Source of the DNA: Bacteroidia bacterium | Lineage (GTDB): Bacteria > Bacteroidota > Bacteroidia > UKL13-3 | NCBI GenBank assembly: GCA_022402405.1 | Contig: JAKRSG010000355.1 | Coordinates: 1 to 5,454 of the forward strand | Direction of reading: 5' to 3' | Length of the DNA stretch: 5,454 nt | Part shown: piece by piece, positions 1 to 5,454 of the stretch | Layout of the letters: the number at the start of each line of letters is the position of its first letter | Numbering within the stretch: position 1 is the first letter of the stretch | Program-made: the position numbers and the translations under genes | Notes under the pieces: model-generated | Database searches by the model: none | Told to the model about the DNA's origin: nothing | Seen by the model: the letters and a program-made list of their open reading frames with translations, nothing else

Positions 1-509
1 CCATCTTCATTTAAAACCAAGGCGTTTTCCCAAATCCAAGCCTTAACTTTTAGCAAGGCACTACTGCCGCTTATAACGCCGCCTTGTGGCACTGCCTGTG
101 TGTATAACACTCCGTTATAAAGTGCTGTGGGTAATATTTTAGAATCGGTATTAAATGCAATGGCCGAGCGCACATTTGGGTTAAATTCTCCCTGCTCTTG
201 GTAATCACGCGTGGCTCTTACAGCATCTATTTCGTTTAAGCCCATGATATTATTAAGTGCAATTAATCCTGGATAAATATGCTTGCCTTTTGCCTCAATA
301 ACCGTAGCATTTTTGTATAGGTTCTTTTGGCTTGAACCCACTTCTACTATCTTGTTTTTTTCTATAACCAATACGCCATTTTCTATTATTTGTCCGTTGC
401 CAACATGAATGGTAGCACCGCTAATGATAGTAGTTTGAGCGTTTAATGTACTTCCAAAAAGTATAATAATACTCACCCAAAACAGGTGTTTTATTTCTAG
501 TCTTTTCAT
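1..509 (-). CDS. Exported amidohydrolase-like protein with degenerate metal site (partial, 3' end outside window)
   Basis: The first 169 complete codons are visible, starting at the ATG at 509-507; the frame stays open to the left edge. Residues 1-24 form a signal peptide (basic MKRLEIK, hydrophobic WVSIIILFG, then a LNA|QTT cleavage-type site), so the protein is probably periplasmic or surface-exposed. Residues 27-80 are the small beta domain typical of the amidohydrolase superfamily (SGATIHVGNGQIIENG, IEKNKIVEVGS, GKHIYPGLI). At the point where active enzymes read PGLIDxHxH, this protein reads PGLIALNNI: the Asp is Ala84, and the two metal-binding His positions are Asn86 and Ile88. It follows the larger amidohydrolase by 10 bases on the same strand, with no room for a separate promoter of usual length, so the two are probably one operon. 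From memory, similar Bacteroidota proteins with NPNVRS and NTDSK stretches (here 110-115 and 120-124) sit next to the larger form. Substrate unknown; a non-catalytic or altered role is an inference. Family call is firm. Confidence 0.9.
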   Translation of the reverse strand, partial: MKRLEIKHLFWVSIIILFGSTLNAQTTIISGATIHVGNGQIIENGVLVIEKNKIVEVGSSQKNLYKNATVIEAKGKHIYPGLIALNNIMGLNEIDAVRATRDYQEQGEFNPNVRSAIAFNTDSKILPTALYNGVLYTQAVPQGGVISGSSALLKVKAWIWENALVLNED

Positions 510-519
510 GTTCTTTATC

Positions 520-3480
520 TTAATCTTCACAATGGTAATCTGGGTCTAATTCGGAAACTTTGCTTTCTGTTTTCTCGCCATTTTGTTTGGCTTCTAGCAT
601 TTTTTGGATAATTCTGTTTCGTTCATCCTCCATTTGTTTTCGGTGCTCTTGGTCTTTGCTTCTATCGTAATAAATTATACCATCCACCACCGTGTATAGG
701 GCTTTTGCTTCAATGCTAAGGGGGTTATCCGACCATAAAACCAGGTCTGCATCTTTACCCATTTTAATACTGCCAGTTTGTTTATCTAGGTGTAGCATCT
801 TTGCGGGGTTAAGTGTCACCATTTTCCAAGCATCCATCTCCGAGATGCCTGTATATTTAACAATCTTGGCTGCTTCCTGATTTAATCTGCGTCCCATTTC
901 TGCATCATCACTGTTTATGGCAGTTACTACTCCCATGCTGTTTAAAATCCCAGCGTTCTGAGGAATGGCATCTATAACCTCATATTTGTAGGCCCACCAA
1001 TCGGCAAAGGTAGAAGCACTAGCACCGTGCTTTTTCATTTTGTCGGCTACTTTATAACCTTCTAAAATATGAGTAAAGGTGTTTACCACAAATCCTAAAC
1101 TGTCTGCCACATGCATAAGCATGTTTATTTCGCTTTGTACGTAACTGTGGCAGCTAATAAATCTTTTCTTGTTTAAGATCTCCAATAGCGTTTCCATTTC
1201 TAGGTCTTTGCGGGTAAGCTTTGGATTATTTTTAAGAGCTGCTTCATATTCTCTAGCTCTAATAAAGGCATCGTAATAAACTTGTTCTACACCCATTCTG
1301 GTTTGCGGAAATCTACCTGTTTCGTTGCCCCAATTGCTCTGCTTTACGTTTTCTCCTAAGGCAAATTTTATGAACCCATCGGCGCCAGAAATCTTCATTT
1401 CTTCTGGCGATTTACCCCATCTTAATTTTATAATGCTGCTCTGTCCGCCAATGGGGTTACACGAGCCATGTAACTGCTGACAAGCAATAACGCCGCCGCT
1501 AAGTTGCCTGTAGATATTAATATCTTCCGAGTTAACTACATCTCCAATTCTTACCTCGGCGGTGTTGTTTTGGGTACACTCATTTACGCCTCTGTAAATG
1601 GCAATATGCGAGTGCTCGTCTATAATTCCATTGGTTAAAAACTTGCCTTTTGCATCAATTATTCTGGCGTTTGGCAAGCTTACATTTTTGCCAATGGCAA
1701 CAATTTTTCCTTTGCTAACAGCCACATCGGTTTCGTATAAAATACTGTCTAACTCGTTTGTCCAAACAGTAGCACCTTTAAAAATTATGTTTTCTTGCGC
1801 AGGCTGTTGCTCGTTTCCGTATTCGCAAAATGGATAAATTATCTTTCCTAACTCAGGCTTTTTTTCGGTAGGTTTCTTGGCTTGTTCTGTCTGAACCGAA
1901 TCTAACGTTAGCCTAAAAGATGTCGTGTTTTGAGCATTTGGTCCCCAATTACCTACCATGGTTTTTGCTGTATTTTGCACTGGGTTTATGTCCTGAACCC
2001 AAGCATTTAAACGTAGGATGTTTTTACTTTTGGTAGTTTCTGGAAAACTAAAGCTGTAAATACCTTCAGCTTCTTGAATCGTTACTTTAATAGTGTCTTT
2101 GCCTCTTAACAAGCCAGAATATTTGCCGTCTTTATCTGTAATGCTTAGGGTATATCCTTTAAATGGTGCATCTAAGCTACTGTAGTTTCCTGCAATATTT
2201 ATGCGTGCCTTAGATTTAACTACGTGTTCTTCTCCTTTAATAAAATGACTGCTAATCTCGCTTCCGTTTTCAAATAAGTTTCCACTGCAAAGAAAGAAAT
2301 TGGCCATTTTGTCTTTCTCTATACTGCCCATGTTGTTTATGCCTAACCATTGCGCCGGAGTGGTAGTAAGCGCGGCTAATGCAGCCTTTTCGTTTAGTCC
2401 GTAAACAACAGCTTTTCTCAAGTTTTTCAAGAAGGTTTCTGCATCCTTGCAAGATTCCATCGTGAGTGAAAAGGGAATTTGATTTTGGTTCAGCCAAGCG
2501 GCATTTGCTGGCGCTAATTCCCAATGTTTTAAATCGCCTAAGTTAATTTTTAGGGCGTCGAGCGGACTAGCAATTTCGTATGGTTTAGGGAAGTTTAGCG
2601 GAACTATGAGTCGTGCGCCTGTGGCCTTAATTTCGTTTATTCTTTGGTATTCGTCGCCATTGCCTTTAATAATAAAGCTGCTCGAAAACTCTTTGGCAAT
2701 TTTGGCTGCTCTAAGAATGGCTAATTTATTTTCTGCCTCAAAAATAACGGGTAAATGTTTCTTGGCATTTATTTTTTCTAAGCCAATATTGTATTCACCT
2801 TTTTGTTTGCTGTACCAATCGGCATCGTACAGTGTTTGTCTAATTAGCGCAATGCAACCCATCATAGAACCAGGGTAAGCTTGTTTGCTGCTGCCTTTGT
2901 TAAAGCTCATTTGCGTAGCGGCTTCGGGCTGAACCAACATTTTTTGCTCGTGTTGATTTCCGCTTAAAACCAAGGCCGCACTTCCTCTAAATATTCCATC
3001 TGGAATGGCAACTAGTGCGGCACCAAAACCACTTGCCAATAGATTTTTGTTGGCTTTTGCATCTACTTTAAATTCTGAGGCTGCTTCTTGATGAGATTTA
3101 ACGGCATCGTTCCAAGCATAGGCGCCTTTTTGGTTGTTAGCATATTGTTCTCTGCCATCTGAAGATTTAGCTGCAGATAATCCGTAATGGCTAAACAAAT
3201 CTATAAACGACGGATAAAGATATTGGCCTTTTCCATCGATGATTTTAGCTTCTTTTGGAATGCTAATATTGGTTCCTATGGCTTCTATTGTGCCATCTTT
3301 TACTACTATTTTAGCATTTTTAAGCAGCGTTTCTGGAGTGCTTTGTATGTGCACATTTACAATGGCAAAGTACTGAGTAAGCTCGTTTGCTGGTCCGTTA
3401 TTGGGGAATGTCTGCTGCGCCCACAAACTTTGATAACTAAGGAGCAAAATGCTTAAAAATAGAATGATTCGTATTTTCAT
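520..3480 (-). CDS. Exported double-module amidohydrolase, 986 aa (imidazolonepropionase-like type)
   Basis: The signal peptide covers residues 1-21 (hydrophobic IILFLSILLLS, cleavage likely at LWA|QQ). Residues ~36-425 form a first amidohydrolase-like module and ~563-940 a second; 55-98 and 582-625 align clearly (AIGTNISIP...IIDGKGQ against AIGKNVSLP...IIDAKGK), so the protein arose by duplication or fusion. In the second module the metal set is visible: H623 and H625 in IIDEHSH, H778 in ISCHSY, H804 in FTHILEG and D858 in INSDDAE, ending in GSIKMGKDADLVLWSDNP. In the first module the HxH site reads DLFSH (F96 for the first His), and the Asp position is probably E342, so it is likely non-catalytic. 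Residues ~427-530 between the modules look like a beta-rich domain. Residues ~940-980 are a highly charged, probably helical tail. About 1000 residues is usual for this Bacteroidota group as I recall it. Substrate not predictable; the group includes peptide, imide and lactam hydrolases. The ATG at 3480-3478 directly precedes the signal peptide. It probably heads the operon with the gene ending at the left edge. Confidence 0.93.
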   Translation of the reverse strand: MKIRIILFLSILLLSYQSLWAQQTFPNNGPANELTQYFAIVNVHIQSTPETLLKNAKIVVKDGTIEAIGTNISIPKEAKIIDGKGQYLYPSFIDLFSHYGLSAAKSSDGREQYANNQKGAYAWNDAVKSHQEAASEFKVDAKANKNLLASGFGAALVAIPDGIFRGSAALVLSGNQHEQKMLVQPEAATQMSFNKGSSKQAYPGSMMGCIALIRQTLYDADWYSKQKGEYNIGLEKINAKKHLPVIFEAENKLAILRAAKIAKEFSSSFIIKGNGDEYQRINEIKATGARLIVPLNFPKPYEIASPLDALKINLGDLKHWELAPANAAWLNQNQIPFSLTMESCKDAETFLKNLRKAVVYGLNEKAALAALTTTPAQWLGINNMGSIEKDKMANFFLCSGNLFENGSEISSHFIKGEEHVVKSKARINIAGNYSSLDAPFKGYTLSITDKDGKYSGLLRGKDTIKVTIQEAEGIYSFSFPETTKSKNILRLNAWVQDINPVQNTAKTMVGNWGPNAQNTTSFRLTLDSVQTEQAKKPTEKKPELGKIIYPFCEYGNEQQPAQENIIFKGATVWTNELDSILYETDVAVSKGKIVAIGKNVSLPNARIIDAKGKFLTNGIIDEHSHIAIYRGVNECTQNNTAEVRIGDVVNSEDINIYRQLSGGVIACQQLHGSCNPIGGQSSIIKLRWGKSPEEMKISGADGFIKFALGENVKQSNWGNETGRFPQTRMGVEQVYYDAFIRAREYEAALKNNPKLTRKDLEMETLLEILNKKRFISCHSYVQSEINMLMHVADSLGFVVNTFTHILEGYKVADKMKKHGASASTFADWWAYKYEVIDAIPQNAGILNSMGVVTAINSDDAEMGRRLNQEAAKIVKYTGISEMDAWKMVTLNPAKMLHLDKQTGSIKMGKDADLVLWSDNPLSIEAKALYTVVDGIIYYDRSKDQEHRKQMEDERNRIIQKMLEAKQNGEKTESKVSELDPDYHCED

Positions 3481-3555
3481 CGTGTAAAGTACTGGAATAA
3501 TTTAATTTAGCTTTCTAATAAATTTCTGCAATGTATAAGAAAAATATCTGAAAAT

Positions 3556-3581
3556 AAATGCCACTGCTATTTATGGCATTT
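3556..3581. repeat. Perfect 8-bp inverted repeat (AAATGCCA / TGGCATTT)
   Basis: The left arm AAATGCCA is at 3556-3563 and the right arm TGGCATTT at 3574-3581, separated by 10 bases, with no mismatch in the arms. It could be a regulator's operator, since it lies between two divergent genes, or a hairpin in a 5' leader. The right arm runs into five T residues (3579-3583). It is unlikely to be a terminator because no plus-strand gene ends upstream within the window and no minus-strand gene ends to its right. The repeat itself is plain to see; its function is inferred only. Confidence 0.5.
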
Positions 3582-3596
3582 TTGGCTAATATATTG
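3578..3596 (+). repeat. 19-base direct repeat, copy 1 (intergenic)
   Basis: ATTTTTGGCTAATATATTG here is identical over all 19 bases to 4624-4642 in the downstream EEP gene. The flanks are not alike on either side (C before and T after here; T before and G after in copy 2). This copy lies in the spacer before the rhomboid, between the inverted repeat and the candidate -7 element. In the frame starting at ATG 3558 it reads FLANIL, the same peptide as in the EEP gene. Confidence 0.55.
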
Positions 3597-3604
3597 TATG
3601 TTTG
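3597..3604 (+). promoter_or_regulatory. Candidate Bacteroidota -7 promoter element (TATGTTTG) for rhomboid
   Basis: TATGTTTG fits the Bacteroidota sigma-ABfr consensus TAnnTTTG exactly. A TTTG lies upstream at 3581-3584, but the gap to the -7 element is only 12 bases, shorter than the usual ~19-21, and no good -33 element was found at the usual distance. If used, transcription would start around 3608-3612, leaving a leader of only a few bases before the ATG at 3615. A partial purine stretch, GAAGGG (3604-3609), could instead serve as a weak ribosome binding site on a longer transcript. The two readings conflict, so confidence is low. Confidence 0.3.
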
Positions 3605-3614
3605 AAGGGCAAAA

Positions 3615-4490
3615 ATGGATTTATTAAACGAGTTAAAATATAAATTTAAACAAGGAAATGCTGTAGTTCAAATCATTCTGGTGAATGTTTTGGTTTACAT
3701 TTTTTTCGCCTTGTTATCACTTGTGTTCTTTTTGTTTAACCAAACTTCGGTTCTGGCAGCTTTCATGAAATGGTTAATGCTTCCGGCAGCTTTGGGTAAT
3801 TTAATGTATCAGCCTTGGAGCATTTTTACCTATATGTTTTTGCACGAAGGCTTCTTGCACATTTTGTTTAATATGCTTTGGTTATATTGGTTGGGCAATT
3901 TGTTTCAGCAGTATTTGGGTAATGTTAAAACGTTTCAAGCCTACATTCTTGGGGGCATTTTTGGCGGATTAGTTTACATTGCTTCTTATAATATTTTCCC
4001 TGCTTTTTCTAATCATGTAGATACCTCGTATGCTTTAGGTGCCTCTGCAGGTGTGTTATCTCTGGTAGTTGCAACTGCCACCCTTCTTCCCGAGTATGGC
4101 ATTCAATTGTTTATTATTGGTCAGGTTAAGCTTAAATACATTGCTCTTATCTCGGTTTTGCTAGATTTAATTAGCATTCCAAATGGCAATGCTGGCGGAC
4201 ATATAGCGCATGTTGGAGGAGCAGCATTTGGGTATTTGTTTATTAAGTTAATATACAGTCAGAGTAAGCTGCCCAATACCATGGATGCTATTTTTAGCAG
4301 TATCGGTAATTGGTTCAAACCGAAACCTAAAATGCAGATTAAGCATAAACAAAAGACTACTACTTTTTATACAGGTAACAAGCCAAACCAACAAGAAATT
4401 GATGCCATTTTAGATAAGATTTCTAAAAATGGTTACGAGAGTTTATCTCAAAAAGAAAAAGAGATTTTATTTAAAGCAAGCAAGGGGTGA
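3615..4490 (+). CDS. Rhomboid family intramembrane serine protease, 291 aa
   Basis: An inner-membrane protease that cuts membrane-spanning substrates within the bilayer; the substrate cannot be read from sequence. Six membrane segments are visible: about 17-41, 68-96, 104-128, 139-158, 163-187 and 194-213. The rhomboid signatures are present and complete: H77, H82 and N86 in FLHEGFLHILFNM, with the same 5 and 4 residue spacing as in E. coli GlpG H145/H150/N154; the nucleophile S144 in LGASAG; and the catalytic partner H199 in AHVGGAAFG. Ser-to-His separation is 55 residues, against 53 in GlpG. The N-terminus (LKYKFKQGN) is basic and probably cytoplasmic. After the last helix comes a basic linker (KPKPKMQIKHKQK) and a helical tail at 258-291 (EIDAILDKIS, YESLSQKEKEILFKAS), a tail I recall from Bacteroidota rhomboids. 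The ATG at 3615 gives a natural N-terminus. Its stop codon overlaps the next gene's start (GTGA), indicating co-expression with the EEP protein. Not assigned to a named subfamily. Confidence 0.96.
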   Translation: MDLLNELKYKFKQGNAVVQIILVNVLVYIFFALLSLVFFLFNQTSVLAAFMKWLMLPAALGNLMYQPWSIFTYMFLHEGFLHILFNMLWLYWLGNLFQQYLGNVKTFQAYILGGIFGGLVYIASYNIFPAFSNHVDTSYALGASAGVLSLVVATATLLPEYGIQLFIIGQVKLKYIALISVLLDLISIPNGNAGGHIAHVGGAAFGYLFIKLIYSQSKLPNTMDAIFSSIGNWFKPKPKMQIKHKQKTTTFYTGNKPNQQEIDAILDKISKNGYESLSQKEKEILFKASKG

Positions 4491-5454
4491 AGGTCTTAAC
4501 ATATGTATATTTATTGGTGAGCATTGGTTTGGCTCTAATGCTTGTGGGTGGCTTGATTTCGCCTTATTTTAACCCAACAGAATTTTGGCCCATTGCCTTT
4601 TTAGGACTCGCATTTCCGTTTCTATTTTTGGCTAATATATTGGCTTTTGCAACTTGGTTTTTAGTAAAGAAAAAATTCTGGATTATTCAAGGTATTGCTC
4701 TTGCTTTAGCCTTGTTAAAAACACCTGCTTTTATTCAGTTTAATGCTAAAGCCCTGCCTCAACCTAAGCCTGCTAGAACGTTAAATGTTCTGAGTTTTAA
4801 TACACATTATATGGGTGCTTACGACTATTCTGGAGGCGATTCTGGATTTTTCTTTAATATGCTCGATACGCTGAAGCCCGATATAATCTGTTTGCAAGAG
4901 TTTGCTAACTTAGGAGGTAACTATGAGAAGCCCATGTTTAAGCGTTTTTTCAGGCAGTTTAAAGAGTTCAACAATGTAAATGCAGATGCCTTAAATACTA
5001 GTTTTCCTACGGGTTATGGGGTGTGTATTTTTACTCGTTTTCCTATAATTGATAAAGGGTTTCTAGAGCTCGAAAATCAAAATAGTAATCTAACCGTTTT
5101 CGCAGATATTTTGGTTGGTTCAGACACAATAAGGGTGGTTAATACGCATCTAAAATCTATTGTTTTTGATAAAGATGATTACAAAACTGTGGAGAAATTA
5201 AAGGTAGCAAATGAGACCAATTTAGATGCCATGCGACGTATTTTAGCTAAGTTAAAATATGCGTTTAAGTTTAGGGCTAAGCAGGCAGAGAAAATTCGTG
5301 AGCGATTACAAACCACCAGACATAAGGTTATTTTGTGTGGCGATTTTAATGATTCGCCAACCAGTTATTCTTACCTAACCATACGTGGTAATTTAAAAGA
5401 TGCTTTTCGCGAATCGGGTAGAGGTATGAGCAGAACCTATATTGGAAAAATAGA
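4487..5454 (+). CDS. Membrane-anchored endonuclease/exonuclease/phosphatase (EEP) family protein (partial, 3' end outside window)
   Basis: Visible are 322 codons; the frame runs off the right edge. Three hydrophobic helices (about 4-24, 33-60, 64-82) precede a soluble domain from ~98. The KKK at 61-63 between helices 2 and 3 suggests a cytoplasmic loop, which puts the catalytic domain on the periplasmic side. EEP motifs appear in order: N105 in LSFNTHYM, E138 in IICLQEF (metal ligand), N219 and H221 in VVNTHLKS, and D286/N288 in LCGDFNDSP. The last motif (SDH-type) would lie beyond the window. The superfamily includes nucleases, sphingomyelinases and inositol phosphatases; the real substrate is unknown. 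The start chosen is the GTG at 4487, overlapping the rhomboid stop by four bases. An in-frame TAA at 4472-4474 limits extension upstream, and the first in-frame ATG (4538) falls inside helix 1 and would cut it. AAGGGG runs straight into the GTG, too close for a standard ribosome site, so translational coupling is likely. I recall rhomboid-EEP pairs in other Bacteroidota. Confidence 0.93.
   Translation, partial: MKVLTYVYLLVSIGLALMLVGGLISPYFNPTEFWPIAFLGLAFPFLFLANILAFATWFLVKKKFWIIQGIALALALLKTPAFIQFNAKALPQPKPARTLNVLSFNTHYMGAYDYSGGDSGFFFNMLDTLKPDIICLQEFANLGGNYEKPMFKRFFRQFKEFNNVNADALNTSFPTGYGVCIFTRFPIIDKGFLELENQNSNLTVFADILVGSDTIRVVNTHLKSIVFDKDDYKTVEKLKVANETNLDAMRRILAKLKYAFKFRAKQAEKIRERLQTTRHKVILCGDFNDSPTSYSYLTIRGNLKDAFRESGRGMSRTYIGKI
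4624..4642 (+). repeat. 19-base direct repeat, copy 2 (inside EEP gene)
   Basis: Identical over 19 bases to the intergenic segment 3578-3596, 1046 bases upstream. Here it is coding sequence in the second membrane helix of the EEP protein, reading FLANIL (residues 47-52). Whether the match is chance in AT-rich DNA or the trace of a small duplication cannot be told from the window. Confidence 0.55.

Larger units (their letters stand above)
3481..3614. promoter_or_regulatory. Divergent intergenic spacer between amidohydrolase operon and rhomboid
   Basis: This 134-base AT-rich spacer separates two divergent start codons and must carry the promoters for both directions unless one lies inside a gene. 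On the plus side there is a TAnnTTTG match at 3597-3604. On the minus side, upstream of 3480, only imperfect matches were seen (for example TACATTGC on the minus strand at 3535-3528), so no promoter is called there. The spacer also contains an inverted repeat (3556-3581) and one copy of a 19-base direct repeat (3578-3596), described separately. Confidence 0.6.

Noticed and set aside
692..880. Open frame of 62 codons on the plus strand
   Set aside because: Lies wholly opposite the clearly coding amidohydrolase C-terminal module; no recognisable product or ribosome site.
1598..1837. Open frame of 79 codons on the plus strand
   Set aside because: Antisense shadow of the region encoding the catalytic HxH motif; the minus-strand reading explains the sequence.
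2270..2524. Open frame of 84 codons on the minus strand in another phase
   Set aside because: Overlaps the 986-aa gene in a different frame; the product has no recognisable family or signal.
2606..2878. Open frame of 90 codons on the plus strand
   Set aside because: Antisense to the N-terminal amidohydrolase module; no family resemblance.
3187..3456. Open frame of 89 codons on the plus strand
   Set aside because: Antisense to the signal peptide and beta domain of the 986-aa protein; aromatic-rich composition is typical of an antisense shadow.
3556..3583. Hairpin followed by a T run as a rho-independent terminator
   Set aside because: No gene in the window is transcribed toward it and ends there: the flanking genes diverge. 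The stem is short and only moderately GC-rich.
4503..4520. ATG at 4503 as start of the EEP gene
   Set aside because: It is in another frame and reaches a stop after five codons.
4538..4540. In-frame ATG at 4538 as start of the EEP gene
   Set aside because: It would remove most of the first membrane helix, and the GTG at 4487 has the classic four-base overlap with the upstream stop codon.
1..5454. Mobile element, defence island, CRISPR or RNA gene
   Set aside because: Read through for transposase, integrase and reverse transcriptase motifs, regularly spaced repeats and tRNA-like folds; none was seen, and codon use looks uniform by eye.

Overview
The window looks like a piece of an AT-rich Bacteroidota chromosome (Flavobacteriia/Sphingobacteriia/Chitinophagia type; genus not determinable from this sequence). 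The evidence is the family content: a pair of exported amidohydrolases with ~1000-residue and shorter members, and a rhomboid with a Bacteroidota-style C-terminal tail followed by a membrane-anchored endonuclease/exonuclease/phosphatase (EEP) protein. Starts lack strong Shine-Dalgarno sequences, which also fits. No rRNA, tRNA, CRISPR array, insertion sequence or phage gene was seen.

Left part (1-3480, minus strand): two tandem genes, probably one operon, read leftward. The first (520-3480) encodes a 986-residue exported protein with two amidohydrolase-like modules. The N-terminal module is degenerate at the metal site and the C-terminal module keeps the HxH...H...H...D set. Ten bases later a second exported amidohydrolase-like protein begins (509 leftward, cut by the window edge). 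Its HxH site is replaced by Asn and Ile. So of three amidohydrolase modules, only one looks fit to bind metals in the usual way. The pair may act together outside the cytoplasmic membrane on an unknown amide or peptide-like substrate.

Middle (3481-3614): a 134-base divergent spacer with no established gene. It holds a perfect 8-bp inverted repeat, a match to the Bacteroidota -7 element TAnnTTTG just before the rhomboid, and a 19-base segment repeated exactly about 1 kb downstream inside the EEP gene.

Right part (3615-5454, plus strand): a complete rhomboid intramembrane serine protease, then an EEP-superfamily protein with three N-terminal membrane helices, cut by the right edge. The two overlap by four bases (GTGA), so they are probably co-transcribed and translationally coupled. 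Nothing clearly points to a new defence or mobile system; the most unusual points are the metal-site losses in the amidohydrolase modules and the short repeats in the spacer.
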